The notes below the pieces were generated by a model. The model made no database searches. It saw only the letters and a program-made list of their open reading frames with translations, and had not been told where the DNA came from. A program made the translations under genes and the position numbers. From Rhodocyclales bacterium (GTDB lineage Bacteria > Pseudomonadota > Gammaproteobacteria > Burkholderiales > Rhodocyclaceae), in contig JAPLQZ010000012.1 in NCBI GenBank assembly GCA_026399415.1, forward strand, positions 1-32,805: a stretch of 32,805 nt of DNA, given 5' to 3'. Of the stretch, positions 1 through 10,229 are shown in pieces; within the stretch, counting starts at the first letter, position 1; every line of letters begins with the position of its first letter.

Positions 1-630
1 GTTGTAGGAGGCCAGCGCCAGATGCCAGTCGCCGTGCATTTCGTAGATGGTTTGCAGATAGTCGAGCGCGGCGCCGGTCGAGGCGACGATGTCGCGGCGC
101 TGGTCGAACCACCAGTTTTGCTGCAGCTTGTAGGTCCTGCCCGTGGCGGGAATGAATTGCCACATGCCCAGCGCGCGGGCTGACGAGTAGGCCAGCGGAT
201 TGAAGGAACTTTCGACGATCGGCAGCAAGGCCAGTTCGGTCGGCATGCCGCGCTTTTCGAGTTCGACCACGATGTGGTACAGGTAGCGCCGGCTGCGCTC
301 GAAGACGCGCTTCAGCAGATCGGGCCGGTTCAGGTACCAGGCCTGGCGGTCGGCCACCAGCGGGCTGTCGAGGTCCGGCATGGAAAAGCCGTTGCGCATG
401 CGCTGCCACAAGTCGTCGGGCGGCGTGGTGAGGTCGATGGTCGGCATCGGCGGCAGGTCGTCTTTCACTTCCCGCGACTCTTCTGGCAGTTGCATTGGCG
501 GCAGCGCCGTGTTGAACGACAGGCCGGGCGGTGACGCCATTTCCGCCGTCAGTTGCAGCGCCTGCTGGGCATGTGCGGAACCGATCAACAGAAGCAGCAG
601 CGGGGGGAAAAGGCAGCGCAACAGGAACAT
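1..630 (-). CDS. mltD: Membrane-bound lytic murein transglycosylase D-like (partial, runs off the window start)
   Basis: Reverse translation from ATG at 630 gives a signal peptide (MFLLRCLFPPLLLLLIGSAHA) and then ...ELALLPIVESSFNPLAYSSARALGMWQFIPATGRTYKLQQNWWFDQRRDIVASTGAALDYLQ, typical of the MltD SLT domain. It is not in the ORF track because it is truncated. Confidence 0.9.
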   Translation of the reverse strand, partial: MFLLRCLFPPLLLLLIGSAHAQQALQLTAEMASPPGLSFNTALPPMQLPEESREVKDDLPPMPTIDLTTPPDDLWQRMRNGFSMPDLDSPLVADRQAWYLNRPDLLKRVFERSRRYLYHIVVELEKRGMPTELALLPIVESSFNPLAYSSARALGMWQFIPATGRTYKLQQNWWFDQRRDIVASTGAALDYLQTIYEMHGDWHLALASYN

Positions 631-776
631 TGGCGGGAGAGGCACCGGCTAAGGTGCGCGTGAAGGCGGCGAATCTTATCATCCGCGGCGGCGAGGTCGG
701 CGTCTTTTGCCGCATCTGACCCGGGTAGCGCTGCTTTGGATGATCAGGGCGCTATGCCGGTCCTGCGCGAGTTCCG

Positions 777-2645
777 CTACAAAGCGATGGCTTGCTGGCG
801 CAGGGCGACGAGTTCATGTACTTCGGTCTGGCCGAAACGACCCATCTTGTTGTGGGTGACAAATTCACGCTTGATGCCGAAAATCAGCCCGGGAACCAGC
901 CAGAATCGAACCTCAAGGCGCGCACCTACTGTAGTGTTCCAGCCCTGCCCCTCGATCCTGAAGGTATCGAAAGTTCCCGCCGGCACGCTGATGGTTTCCC
1001 TCTTGATGATTTGCATATCATAGTAGGCATTGGTTGTCACGCCTCTTTGCGTCCGGCGGAAGGCTGCCGTCCATTTCTTGCCTACCTGAAACTCTGCCGG
1101 AGTGAATTGCACCGGCGTGTCGAACTCGATCGGTCCGTTCTTGATGGAGTTGCCCATCAGGTCCGTGATGGTGTTGCCATTGTTGAATTCAACCCGGTCC
1201 TCGTCGTAATCCACCCGCGTTACTCGCGGTGAGTAAGTTCGCTCTTCGATGCCGGTCAATATGTCCGACTGTCTGAAGGTGGCCACATCACCGACCGTGA
1301 AAATGCGGCCGAGCGGATAGCGCCCGGCGGAGAAGGGATTGGCGGAGGGTGCAATCAGTATTGGTACCGGTACGCCGGCCCGGATATCGATCATGGGCGC
1401 GCCGGAAGGTGCCGCCGTCGGGGGCGATGCGGGTGCCGGACCCGGAGCGGACACCGTCGTCGGAGTGGCTTGGGCCGGCTGAACCGGAGCGGGTTTCGCC
1501 GTGGCTGCCGGCGCCACTTTCTGTTGCTCGATGCGCTTTTGCTCAGCCAGCTGGCGTTGCTCCTGCTGCTTGCGCTCGTCTGCGGCGCGCTCGGCCTCAA
1601 GAATCCGCTGGCGCTCGCGATCCAGGCGTTCCTGTTCCATCCGGTTCTTGACTTCGAGACGCTGCTGCTCTTCCCTTTGCCGCTTTTCGGCCGCCAGTTT
1701 CTCGTCTTCCGCCAACAGGCGGGTCAGGCGCATCTGGGCGATCTCGGCGAAGCGGCCGTTGGGAAAGGTGTTGAGGTAGCCTACCCAGTCGTCAATCTTC
1801 TTCGAGGACTTGATGCGCGCCCGTGCGGTGGCATCGGCTTCGACCAGCTTTTCCATCTCGGTTTCGGTGAACTTCTTCTGCCCTTCGTTGAAGATGAAGA
1901 CGTCGCCTTCCAGCGAGGTGGTCTCCCACGGAATCTGGTCGCCATGCGAGGCCAGGCGCACATTGAGCCGGACGCGCTTGAGGGCGTCCTCGATGCGGGT
2001 ACCGCGCTTGGACAATTCGCGCACCAGGTTCTCGGTGTACAGGCCGTTTGCGCCGTCGCCATCCGAGGCCACGTTGCCGGGCGAGGTGGCGTAGGCGAGC
2101 AGGCTGCCGACCGGCGCGTCGAACTGCGACAGGCCCTTCTGCTCGGGCCGATAGGAGGCGCCAAAGGGGTTGTTGCGGCAGGCATCGAGGATGACGACGA
2201 AGGTCTTGTCCTTGGCGGCACTGAACTGGCCGAGCAACAGGCCGAGATCGACGCAGCGCTCCTTCATGTGCTCCTGCTTTTCCACCACGGCATCGACCGG
2301 CAAGAGGTAGTTGCGCCAGTCAAGCTGGGCGCCATGGCCGGCGTAGTAGAACACCACCAGCCTGGTCTCCGGCTTCTTGACTGCCGCGCCGAAGCGTTCG
2401 ATCGCAGCCATCATGTCGGTGCGCTTGGCGTTGAGGTGCGAATCGACGGTGAAGCCGGCCTGGGTGAACAGGCCGCTGACGGCCTTGGCATCGTTGGCCG
2501 GATTGACCAGCGGCGCATCGTGGTAGCTGCTGTTGCCGATGATCAGCGCCAGCCGCGAAGGATCGGGAGCGGCCCAGACGTTCCGGAAAGACAGTGCCGG
2601 CGGGATCGCAGCGAGGGTTTGAATGAAGCGGCGGCGGCTGGTCAT
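777..2645 (-). CDS. Caspase-like (peptidase C14) protein with Tat-type signal, coiled-coil/Pro-Ala linker and C-terminal beta-rich domain
   Basis: ORF 777..2765; likely start at MTSRRRFIQTLAAIPP (2645). Caspase dyad motifs YYAGHGAQ (His) and ILDACRNNPF (Cys); SRRRF twin-arginine motif; E/R/Q-rich central region; P/A linker. Confidence 0.85.
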   Translation of the reverse strand: MTSRRRFIQTLAAIPPALSFRNVWAAPDPSRLALIIGNSSYHDAPLVNPANDAKAVSGLFTQAGFTVDSHLNAKRTDMMAAIERFGAAVKKPETRLVVFYYAGHGAQLDWRNYLLPVDAVVEKQEHMKERCVDLGLLLGQFSAAKDKTFVVILDACRNNPFGASYRPEQKGLSQFDAPVGSLLAYATSPGNVASDGDGANGLYTENLVRELSKRGTRIEDALKRVRLNVRLASHGDQIPWETTSLEGDVFIFNEGQKKFTETEMEKLVEADATARARIKSSKKIDDWVGYLNTFPNGRFAEIAQMRLTRLLAEDEKLAAEKRQREEQQRLEVKNRMEQERLDRERQRILEAERAADERKQQEQRQLAEQKRIEQQKVAPAATAKPAPVQPAQATPTTVSAPGPAPASPPTAAPSGAPMIDIRAGVPVPILIAPSANPFSAGRYPLGRIFTVGDVATFRQSDILTGIEERTYSPRVTRVDYDEDRVEFNNGNTITDLMGNSIKNGPIEFDTPVQFTPAEFQVGKKWTAAFRRTQRGVTTNAYYDMQIIKRETISVPAGTFDTFRIEGQGWNTTVGARLEVRFWLVPGLIFGIKREFVTHNKMGRFGQTEVHELVALRQQAIAL

Positions 2646-2661
2646 GGCTCGGCCCTCCTTC

Positions 2662-3441
2662 TCAGAAGCGATTCTTCCATTCGCGGATGGCGGTGAAGGT
2701 CTCCACCGCGTCGGCCGGAATGCGTCCGAGGCGGCTTGCCGCTGCAGCGCGCACGGCGGGGGCATCCCAGCGCAGGAAGGGGTTGGTTTCGAGTTCGCTG
2801 CGGATGCTGGTCGGGATCGTCGGGCGGCCTGCGGCGCGATCTTTGGCTACGTTTTCGCTGCGCCGCTGCACGGCGATGCTGCCCGGTTCGACGGCCAGGG
2901 CAAAACGCAGGTTGCTCTGGGTGTATTCATGGGCGCAATAGACAAGAGTCGGCGCTGGCAACACGGCGAGTTTGGCCAGGGAATCCTGCATTTGTGCCGG
3001 AGTGCCTTCGAACAGCCGCCCGCAGCCGGCGCCGAACAGCGTGTCGCCGCAGAAGACCGCGCCGTGGCCGTTGAGAGTTGGGCCATAATAGGCGATGTGG
3101 CCGCGGGTATGTCCGGGCACGGCGATGATGTCGAGGTGAAGCGAAATTTCCGGCAGTTCGATGCGTTCGCCGCCGGCCAGCGAGTGGCTAACGCCGGGGA
3201 TGTTCTCCAGGCCCGGGCCGAACACGGGGACGGGAAAGCGGGAGAGAAGTTCCGCCAGACCACCGACGTGGTCGCCGTGATGATGGGTAGACAGAATGGC
3301 GCAGAGGCGGTCGCCGCTCCGTTCCAGGTAGGCGAGTACCGGCGCGGCATCGCCCGGGTCGACCACCGCAACGTGACCTCCGGCGCGCAGCAGCCAGATG
3401 TAGTTGTCGTCGAAAGCGCGCAGTCCGAGTATTTCAGTCAT
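2662..3441 (-). CDS. gloB: Hydroxyacylglutathione hydrolase (glyoxalase II)
   Basis: Metallo-beta-lactamase motif STHHHGDHVGG, VPGHTRGHIAY, FCGDTLFGAGCGRLFEGTPAQM; adjacent to mltD/rnhA/dnaQ as in other proteobacteria. Confidence 0.93.
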   Translation of the reverse strand: MTEILGLRAFDDNYIWLLRAGGHVAVVDPGDAAPVLAYLERSGDRLCAILSTHHHGDHVGGLAELLSRFPVPVFGPGLENIPGVSHSLAGGERIELPEISLHLDIIAVPGHTRGHIAYYGPTLNGHGAVFCGDTLFGAGCGRLFEGTPAQMQDSLAKLAVLPAPTLVYCAHEYTQSNLRFALAVEPGSIAVQRRSENVAKDRAAGRPTIPTSIRSELETNPFLRWDAPAVRAAAASRLGRIPADAVETFTAIREWKNRF

Positions 3442-3468
3442 AAAGCGATTTTCTCCAAATACTGCACA

Positions 3469-4191
3469 ATGTCAATTCAAGGATTCGAAGACTGGCTGGA
3501 AACGCCGGCCGGCCGGTATGTGCTCAACTGGGAACAGCAGCAGCACGACCTGCTGGTCGCCGACATTTTTGGCTTCAATGCGGTGCAGCTTTCCTTGCCT
3601 ACCCATGATTTCCTGCGCGCCAACCGCATGTCGCTGCGTTTCCGTTGTGATGACGGACGCTACGCCGGCGCGTCGGAGGTGCGCTCCGATCTGCATTATC
3701 TGCCCTTTGCGGCCAACAGCATCGATCTTGTGGTGATGCCGCACACGCTGGAATTCGACGCCAATCCGCATCAGGTGCTGCGCGAAGTGGAGCGCGTGCT
3801 GGTGCCGGAGGGGCATGTGATCGTCACCGGTTTCAATCCCTTCAGCCTGTGGGGCGCCAGGCGCAAGCTGTCGCGGCGGCAGGCGCTGCCGCCGTGGCGC
3901 GGCGCCTACCTCAGCGTGCCGCGCCTGAAGGACTGGTTCTCGCTGCTCGGCTTCGAGATGCAGGCGGGCGCCTTCGGCTGTTACGCACCCGCCGTGACGC
4001 AGGAAAAATGGCTGCGCCGCTTTCAGTTCATGGATGCCGCCGGCGACCGCTGGTGGCCGATTGCCGGCGCGGTGTATATCGTTCAGGCCGTCAAGCGCCA
4101 GCAAGGCATGCGCCTGATCACGCCGACCTGGAGCGACCGCATGGCGCGCGCCAAGGCCCTGGTAACCGTTACGCAGCGAGTGGATCAATGA
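3469..4191 (+). CDS. Class I SAM-dependent methyltransferase (YafS-like position)
   Basis: [21 protein letters not shown]...; [52 protein letters not shown]. The true start is inside the longer ORF 2623..4191, whose 5' part is antisense to gloB. Confidence 0.85.
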   Translation: MSIQGFEDWLETPAGRYVLNWEQQQHDLLVADIFGFNAVQLSLPTHDFLRANRMSLRFRCDDGRYAGASEVRSDLHYLPFAANSIDLVVMPHTLEFDANPHQVLREVERVLVPEGHVIVTGFNPFSLWGARRKLSRRQALPPWRGAYLSVPRLKDWFSLLGFEMQAGAFGCYAPAVTQEKWLRRFQFMDAAGDRWWPIAGAVYIVQAVKRQQGMRLITPTWSDRMARAKALVTVTQRVDQ

Positions 4192-4625
4192 TCGAAATCT
4201 TTACCGACGGTGCCTGCAGCGGCAATCCCGGCCCCGGCGGCTGGGGCGCCATATTGCGCCATGGCACGACCGAAAAGGAACTGTTCGGCGGCGAGGCCCT
4301 GACCACCAACAACCGCATGGAAATGATGGCGGTGATCGAAGCACTGCGTGCCTTGAAGAAGCCGGTGCAGGCGCGTGTGCATACCGATTCGCAGTATGTG
4401 CAAAAGGGCATCAGCGAATGGATACACGGCTGGAAACGGCGCGGCTGGAAAACCGCCGGCAAGCAGCCGGTCAAGAATGAGGACCTGTGGCGCGAACTGG
4501 ACCGGCTGGCAGCCCAGCATCAGGTCGAATGGATCTGGGTCAAGGGCCATGCCGGTCATGCCGAGAACGAGCGTGCCGACGTGCTGGCACGGCGCGGCGT
4601 CGACCTCGCCCGCAACGGAGGCTAG
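4188..4625 (+). CDS. rnhA: Ribonuclease HI
   Basis: [26 protein letters not shown]...[15 protein letters not shown]...[23 protein letters not shown]...[19 protein letters not shown] overlap with the upstream methyltransferase. Confidence 0.97.
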   Translation: MIEIFTDGACSGNPGPGGWGAILRHGTTEKELFGGEALTTNNRMEMMAVIEALRALKKPVQARVHTDSQYVQKGISEWIHGWKRRGWKTAGKQPVKNEDLWRELDRLAAQHQVEWIWVKGHAGHAENERADVLARRGVDLARNGG

Positions 4626-4632
4626 GAGGCAA

Positions 4633-5340
4633 ATGCGCAAGGTCATACTCGACACCGAAACCACCGGGCTCGATTTCAAGACCGGCGATCGCGTCGTCGA
4701 AATCGGTTGCGTCGAACTGCGCGGTCGCCAACTCACCGGTCAGCGCTTCCATGCCTATCTGAACCCGGGGCGTCCGGTTGCCGACTCGGAACGAATCCAC
4801 GGCCTGTCCGACGACTTCCTCGCCGACAAGCCGAAGTTCGCCGAGGTCGCCGCCGACTTCATGGAGTTCGTCCGCGGCGCTGAACTGGTGATTCACAACG
4901 CCGCCTTCGACATCGGCTTTCTCAACAACGAACTGGGCCTGTTGCAGCACGAGAGCATGGAGCAGCTTTGCGGCGAGGTGATCGACACGCTGCGCATGGC
5001 GCGCGAGATGCGGCCGGGCAAGAAGAACAATCTGAACGCCCTGTGCTCCGAATTCGGCGTGGACAATTCCGGCCGCCAGTTGCACGGTGCGCTGCTCGAC
5101 GCCGAACTGCTGGCCGAGGTTTACCTGGCCATGACGCGCGGCCAGAACTCACTGGAGATCGAGTTCGACAGCCCCGCCGTCGACTATTCCATGGGCGGCA
5201 CGCGCCAGCGTCCGCCGCTGATGGTGCTGCGCGCCAGCGCCGAAGAACTCGCCGACCATGCCCGCGTGCTCGGCGAAATCGACAAGGAGAGCAAGGGCAA
5301 GTGCCGCTGGCGCGACCTGGAGAGTTCGCAGCAGGCGTGA
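4633..5340 (+). CDS. dnaQ: DNA polymerase III epsilon subunit (3'-5' exonuclease)
   Basis: MRKVILDTETTGLDFKTGDRVVEIGCVELRGR...RIHGLSDDFL...LVIHNAAFDIGFLNNEL; GGAGG RBS just upstream. Confidence 0.95.
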   Translation: MRKVILDTETTGLDFKTGDRVVEIGCVELRGRQLTGQRFHAYLNPGRPVADSERIHGLSDDFLADKPKFAEVAADFMEFVRGAELVIHNAAFDIGFLNNELGLLQHESMEQLCGEVIDTLRMAREMRPGKKNNLNALCSEFGVDNSGRQLHGALLDAELLAEVYLAMTRGQNSLEIEFDSPAVDYSMGGTRQRPPLMVLRASAEELADHARVLGEIDKESKGKCRWRDLESSQQA

Positions 5341-5576
5341 GTTGCGCTGCCCGTCCGCTACCTGCGGTGACAAATCTGTTTCGACTTCTTGATCGGCACC
5401 CGGAACCGCTGAACGAATTGCAGAACTGATCTCGCTGGCTCTTCGCGGCCAGTCGCGCTCATTTGCCGTGCGCGGACCTGCACAAAACGAAGGTCCGCTG
5501 CTTGCCGGATAGCTGACCCTCGGAAACATCAGGCTTGAGATGCAATGGCATCAATTGACAACCTCGAAAGATGGGG

Positions 5577-7031
5577 TCAAAGGCCGCCAAAGCACAAATA
5601 CTTGACCTGCAAATACTCATCGATGCCGTAATGCGAACCTTCACGGCCGATGCCTGACTCCTTGATGCCGCCGAAGGGTGCCACCTCGTTCGAGATGATG
5701 CCGTCATTGATGCCGACCATGCCGTACTCGAGTTGCTCGGCGACGCGCCAGACACGGCCGATGTCGCGCGAGTAGAAGTACGAGGCCAGGCCGTAGCGCG
5801 TATCGTTTGCCATGCGCACGGCGTCTTCGTCGGTCTTGAAGCGAAACAACGGTGCCACTGGCCCGAAGATTTCTTCCTGGGCAAGGTCCATCGCCGAAGT
5901 CACCTCGGTCAGAATCGTTGGCGCATAGAAATTTCCACCTCTGGAATGTCGGCCGCCACCGAGTAACACCTTGGCACCCTTGGCAACGGCGTCGGCTACC
6001 AGCTTCTCGACCTTGGCGATCGCCGCCTGATTGATCAGCGGACCGATCTGCGCTCCAGGTTCAAGACCGTCATCGACCTTCATCGCCGCCACGGCTTCCG
6101 CCAGTTTGGCGGCGAAGGCGTCGTAGATTCCATCCTGCACCAGCAAGCGGTTGGCGCAGACGCAGGTCTGGCCGGCGTTGCGGTACTTCGAAGCCATTGC
6201 GCCGCGCACCGCCGCGTCGAGATCGGCGTCGTCGAACACGATGAAGGGTGCATTGCCACCCAATTCGAGCGACACCCGCTTGATGGTGCCGGCGCATTGA
6301 GCCATCAGGCGTTTGCCAACCGGCGTCGAGCCGGTGAAGGAGAGTTTGCGGACGATCGGACTCGACGTCAGCACCTCGCCGACCACTGCGGGACGCGCGG
6401 TGGTCACGATGTTCAGAACGCCGGCAGGGATGCCGGCGCGGGTCGCCAATTCCGCCAGAGCCAGGGCCGACAGTGGAGTCGCCTCGGCCGGCTTGACCAC
6501 CGACGTGCAGCCGGCGGCCAGGGCCGGACCGACCTTGCGCGTGATCATGGCAATGGGAAAATTCCACGGCGTGATGGCCACCGTCACGCCCACCGGTTGC
6601 TTGATCACCACCAGGCGCTTGTCCGCGGTGGGCGCGGGAATCACGTCGCCGTAGACGCGCTTGCCCTCCTCGGCGAACCATTCGATGAAGGAGGCGCCAT
6701 AGGCGACTTCGCCACGCGCTTCGGCGAGAGGCTTGCCTTGCTCAAGGGTCATCAGCACGGCCAAGTCCTCCTGGTTGGCCATGATCAGGTCGTGCCAGCG
6801 CCGCAGCAGCGCGGCGCGTTCCTTGGCGGTCTTGTTCCGCCAGGCCGGCAGGGCAGCATCGGCGGCGGCGATGGCGCGCTCGGCCTCGGCGGCGCCGAGG
6901 TCGGGCACGCGAGAGATTTCGGCGCCGGTAGACGGATTGCAGATGGCATGAGTGGCGCCGTCATCGGCGCCAACCCAGGCACCGTTTATGAAAGCAAGGC
7001 TTTTTAGCAGCGAAGCGTCTTTGAGTTGCAT
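5577..7031 (-). CDS. gabD: NAD(P)-dependent succinate-semialdehyde dehydrogenase family (ALDH)
   Basis: 484 aa; ITPWNFPIAMITRKVGPALAAGC, LELGGNAPFIVFDDADLD, NAGQTCVCANR, EEIFGPVAPLFRF, GIKESGIGREGSHYGIDEYLQVKYLC. Exact substrate not determinable. Confidence 0.85.
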   Translation of the reverse strand: MQLKDASLLKSLAFINGAWVGADDGATHAICNPSTGAEISRVPDLGAAEAERAIAAADAALPAWRNKTAKERAALLRRWHDLIMANQEDLAVLMTLEQGKPLAEARGEVAYGASFIEWFAEEGKRVYGDVIPAPTADKRLVVIKQPVGVTVAITPWNFPIAMITRKVGPALAAGCTSVVKPAEATPLSALALAELATRAGIPAGVLNIVTTARPAVVGEVLTSSPIVRKLSFTGSTPVGKRLMAQCAGTIKRVSLELGGNAPFIVFDDADLDAAVRGAMASKYRNAGQTCVCANRLLVQDGIYDAFAAKLAEAVAAMKVDDGLEPGAQIGPLINQAAIAKVEKLVADAVAKGAKVLLGGGRHSRGGNFYAPTILTEVTSAMDLAQEEIFGPVAPLFRFKTDEDAVRMANDTRYGLASYFYSRDIGRVWRVAEQLEYGMVGINDGIISNEVAPFGGIKESGIGREGSHYGIDEYLQVKYLCFGGL

Positions 7032-7058
7032 GGTTGAGCTCCTTCAGAAGAGTTGGAA

Positions 7059-7490
7059 TCAGGTCAGGATTGCGGCCAATACTTCGCGGGTGGTCGCCGG
7101 TACCGGCACCGATTGGCCGCTCCGGCGATCGACGTAAACATGGACAAAATGCCCGGCGGCGGCGATCTCTTCGTCGTCATTGCGGAACAGGCCGACCTCG
7201 TAGCGGATGCTTGAGTTGCCGATCCGAGCAACGCGGATTCCGGCGGCCACCGCATCCGGAAAGGCCAGAGGACGGAAATAGCCGCACGAGGTCTCGACCA
7301 CGAAGCCGACGATATCGCCCTGATGGATGTCGAGAGCACCGCATTCGATCAGGTACTGGTTGACCGCCGTGTCGAAGTAGCTGTAGTAGTTGACGTTATT
7401 GACATGTCCATAGATATCGTTGTCCATCCAGCGGGTGGGAATGATCTGGAAATGCCGGTAATCGGAACGACGTTGATCACGCAGGGACAT
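7059..7490 (-). CDS. Acyl-CoA thioesterase (hotdog fold, 4HBT family)
   Basis: PTRWMDNDIYGHVNNVNYYSYFDTAVNQYL hotdog thioesterase signature. Confidence 0.85.
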   Translation of the reverse strand: MSLRDQRRSDYRHFQIIPTRWMDNDIYGHVNNVNYYSYFDTAVNQYLIECGALDIHQGDIVGFVVETSCGYFRPLAFPDAVAAGIRVARIGNSSIRYEVGLFRNDDEEIAAAGHFVHVYVDRRSGQSVPVPATTREVLAAILT

Positions 7491-7502
7491 GTCGGCGCTT
7501 CC

Positions 7503-8657
7503 TCAAAACGCAGCCTGGTAAATCGCCAGGGCGTCGTCATAGGCCATGTCGCGCGGGTTGTTCACCAGCAGGCGCTGGATGTTCATGACGTCCTTCGCCA
7601 GCATGGGCAGATCGTCTTGCTTGACGCCGGACTCGCGCAGGGTCTGGGCGTAGGGCATGGCGGCGACCCGTGCGCGGATGGCCGCGACGAAAGCGGTGGC
7701 GGCCACCTGGTCGCTGGCGGCAACCAGTTCCGGCAGGATGGCGCGACCCAGCTCGGCATACAGGGCTTTGGCCGCCGGCAGGTTGAACTCCAGCACGGGA
7801 CCCAGCACCAGCGAATTGGTCAGTCCATGCGGCAGGTGGTAATGGCCGCCGAGCGGGTAGGCCAGCGCGTGCACCGCGGCCACGGGCGCATTGGCGAAGG
7901 CCATGCCGGCGAATAGGGAACCGACGAGCATGTTCTCGCGCACCGTCGCGTCCTTGCCGTCGTTTACGGCGGCCAGCAGGTTGGCGTAGAGCAGTTGCAA
8001 CGCCTTGATGGCCAAGGCATCCGAGAGCGGATTCTTCTTCAGCCGGGTAGTGAAGGCTTCGATGGCATGGACCATGGCATCGACGCCGGTCATGGCCGTG
8101 ACGGCGGGTGGCAGGCCCAGCGTCAGGCGGCTGTCGAGCAGCGCCACATCGGGATAGAGCAGCGGCGAGACAACGCCCTTCTTTTCGTGGCTGGGCGTGG
8201 TCAGGATGGAGATCGGCGTGACCTCGGAACCGGTGCCGGCAGTGGTCGGCACCTGGATCAGCGGCAGACGCGGCCCGCGCGCGAGGCCGATGCCGTAGAT
8301 GTCGGGCAGGGTCTGCGGTGTGCGCACCAGCAGTGCCACCAGCTTGGCCGTATCGAGCGAACTGCCGCCGCCAAAACCGACCACGCCGTCGACGCCCGCC
8401 GCACGGGCCGCGTCAACGGCTGCCTGCACGCTGGTTTCCGGCGGATCGGCGAGAACATCCGAGAACACCATCGTGGTGACGCCGGCGGCGGCGAGCGAGG
8501 CAACCGCCCCGTCGATCAGTTTGGCCTTGATCAAGCCGGCGTCGGTAACCAGAAACAGGCGGGAGATGCCGAGGCTGCGGGCGATTTCGCCAAGGCGATC
8601 GGCGCCACCTTGTTCGCAGATGATCTTGGGAGTGGTTTCAAAGGCAAATTGCGACAT
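7503..8657 (-). CDS. Iron-containing alcohol dehydrogenase
   Basis: GVVGFGGGSSLDTAK, PTTAGTGSEVTPISI, MVHAIEAFTT, HALAYPLGGHYHLPHGLTNSLVL (Fe-ADH His residues). Confidence 0.9.
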   Translation of the reverse strand: MSQFAFETTPKIICEQGGADRLGEIARSLGISRLFLVTDAGLIKAKLIDGAVASLAAAGVTTMVFSDVLADPPETSVQAAVDAARAAGVDGVVGFGGGSSLDTAKLVALLVRTPQTLPDIYGIGLARGPRLPLIQVPTTAGTGSEVTPISILTTPSHEKKGVVSPLLYPDVALLDSRLTLGLPPAVTAMTGVDAMVHAIEAFTTRLKKNPLSDALAIKALQLLYANLLAAVNDGKDATVRENMLVGSLFAGMAFANAPVAAVHALAYPLGGHYHLPHGLTNSLVLGPVLEFNLPAAKALYAELGRAILPELVAASDQVAATAFVAAIRARVAAMPYAQTLRESGVKQDDLPMLAKDVMNIQRLLVNNPRDMAYDDALAIYQAAF

Positions 8658-8688
8658 GAGGATTCCCTTCTTTCAGACAGTGTTGAGT

Positions 8689-9338
8689 TCAGGATGCGCG
8701 GACAACGCCGCGCTCGATGCGATAAGCCAGGTCCACCAGTTCGGCGCTGTGCGTGTCGTCCGATTCGGAGAGAATGATCGACAGACCTTCCTGCCGCAGG
8801 CCGCCGATAACCTCGACAAGGCGGCGCGAAAGCACCGGCGCCACCCCTTCGAAAGGCTCGTCGAGCAGCAACAGCTTGTTCCCCGGCATCAGGGCGCGGG
8901 CCAGGGCCACCAGCTTCTGCTGGCCTCCGGAAAGCTGCATGGCGCGCCGCGTACGGAATTCGAGCACCTCCGGCATCAGCCCGTAGATCCATTCGAGGCG
9001 AGTGGCCGCCTCACGGATTCCGTTGGCCCAGGCCGGCAGAAGAACGTTTTCCTCGACGGTCAGGGCGGGAATCAGGCGCCGATCTTCCGGCATGTAGCTG
9101 ATGCCGCGGCGGGCCAGGGCATATGGCGCCAACAACTGGAGATCCTCGCCGTCGGCGGCGAGGCGGGCGGCATGGCGGGGCATCAGGCCCATGATGGCGC
9201 GCATCAGCGTGGTCTTGCCGGCGCCGTTGCGGCCGATGAGGCCGACCATCTTGCCCGCCGGCACTTCCAGCGAGACATCGCGCAGGACAGGGATGCGGTC
9301 GATGGCGACGTTAAGCGAGCGAACTTCAAGGGCGGCGT

Positions 9339-9342
<4 letters not shown>
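8689..9342 (-). CDS. livF: Branched-chain amino acid-type ABC transporter ATP-binding protein LivF
   Basis: GLIGRNGAGKTTLMRAIMGL (Walker A), QLSGGQQKLVALARALM, LLLLDEPFEGVAP. Confidence 0.9.
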
Positions 9343-10118
<776 letters not shown>

Positions 10119-10136
10119 TGGACTACCTTCCCCCAG

Positions 10137-10229
10137 CCCCCTGCCCAAGGCAGGGGGTGACGGTGGTTCGCCGCTGCGCGGCTCCGTATGTTGGCTGCGC
10201 CCCCCTTGGGGCGGCCCGGCGGGGGGCGC
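10137..10229. repeat. Dispersed structured repeat, copy 1 (three hairpins) between livM and livG
   Basis: CCCCCTGCC-CAA-GGCAGGGGG; GCCGC-TGC-GCGGC (10170-10182); GCGCCCCCC (10197-10205)...GGGGGGCGC (10221-10229). 32-nt core 10153-10184 matches copy 2 with 2 mismatches. Confidence 0.85.

Noticed and set aside
1470-2696. 408-aa plus-strand ORF
   Set aside because: Antisense to the caspase-like gene, which has clear catalytic motifs; the ORF has no recognisable domain.
2623-3468. N-terminal extension of the methyltransferase ORF
   Set aside because: Antisense to gloB; the methyltransferase starts at MSIQGFEDW (3469).
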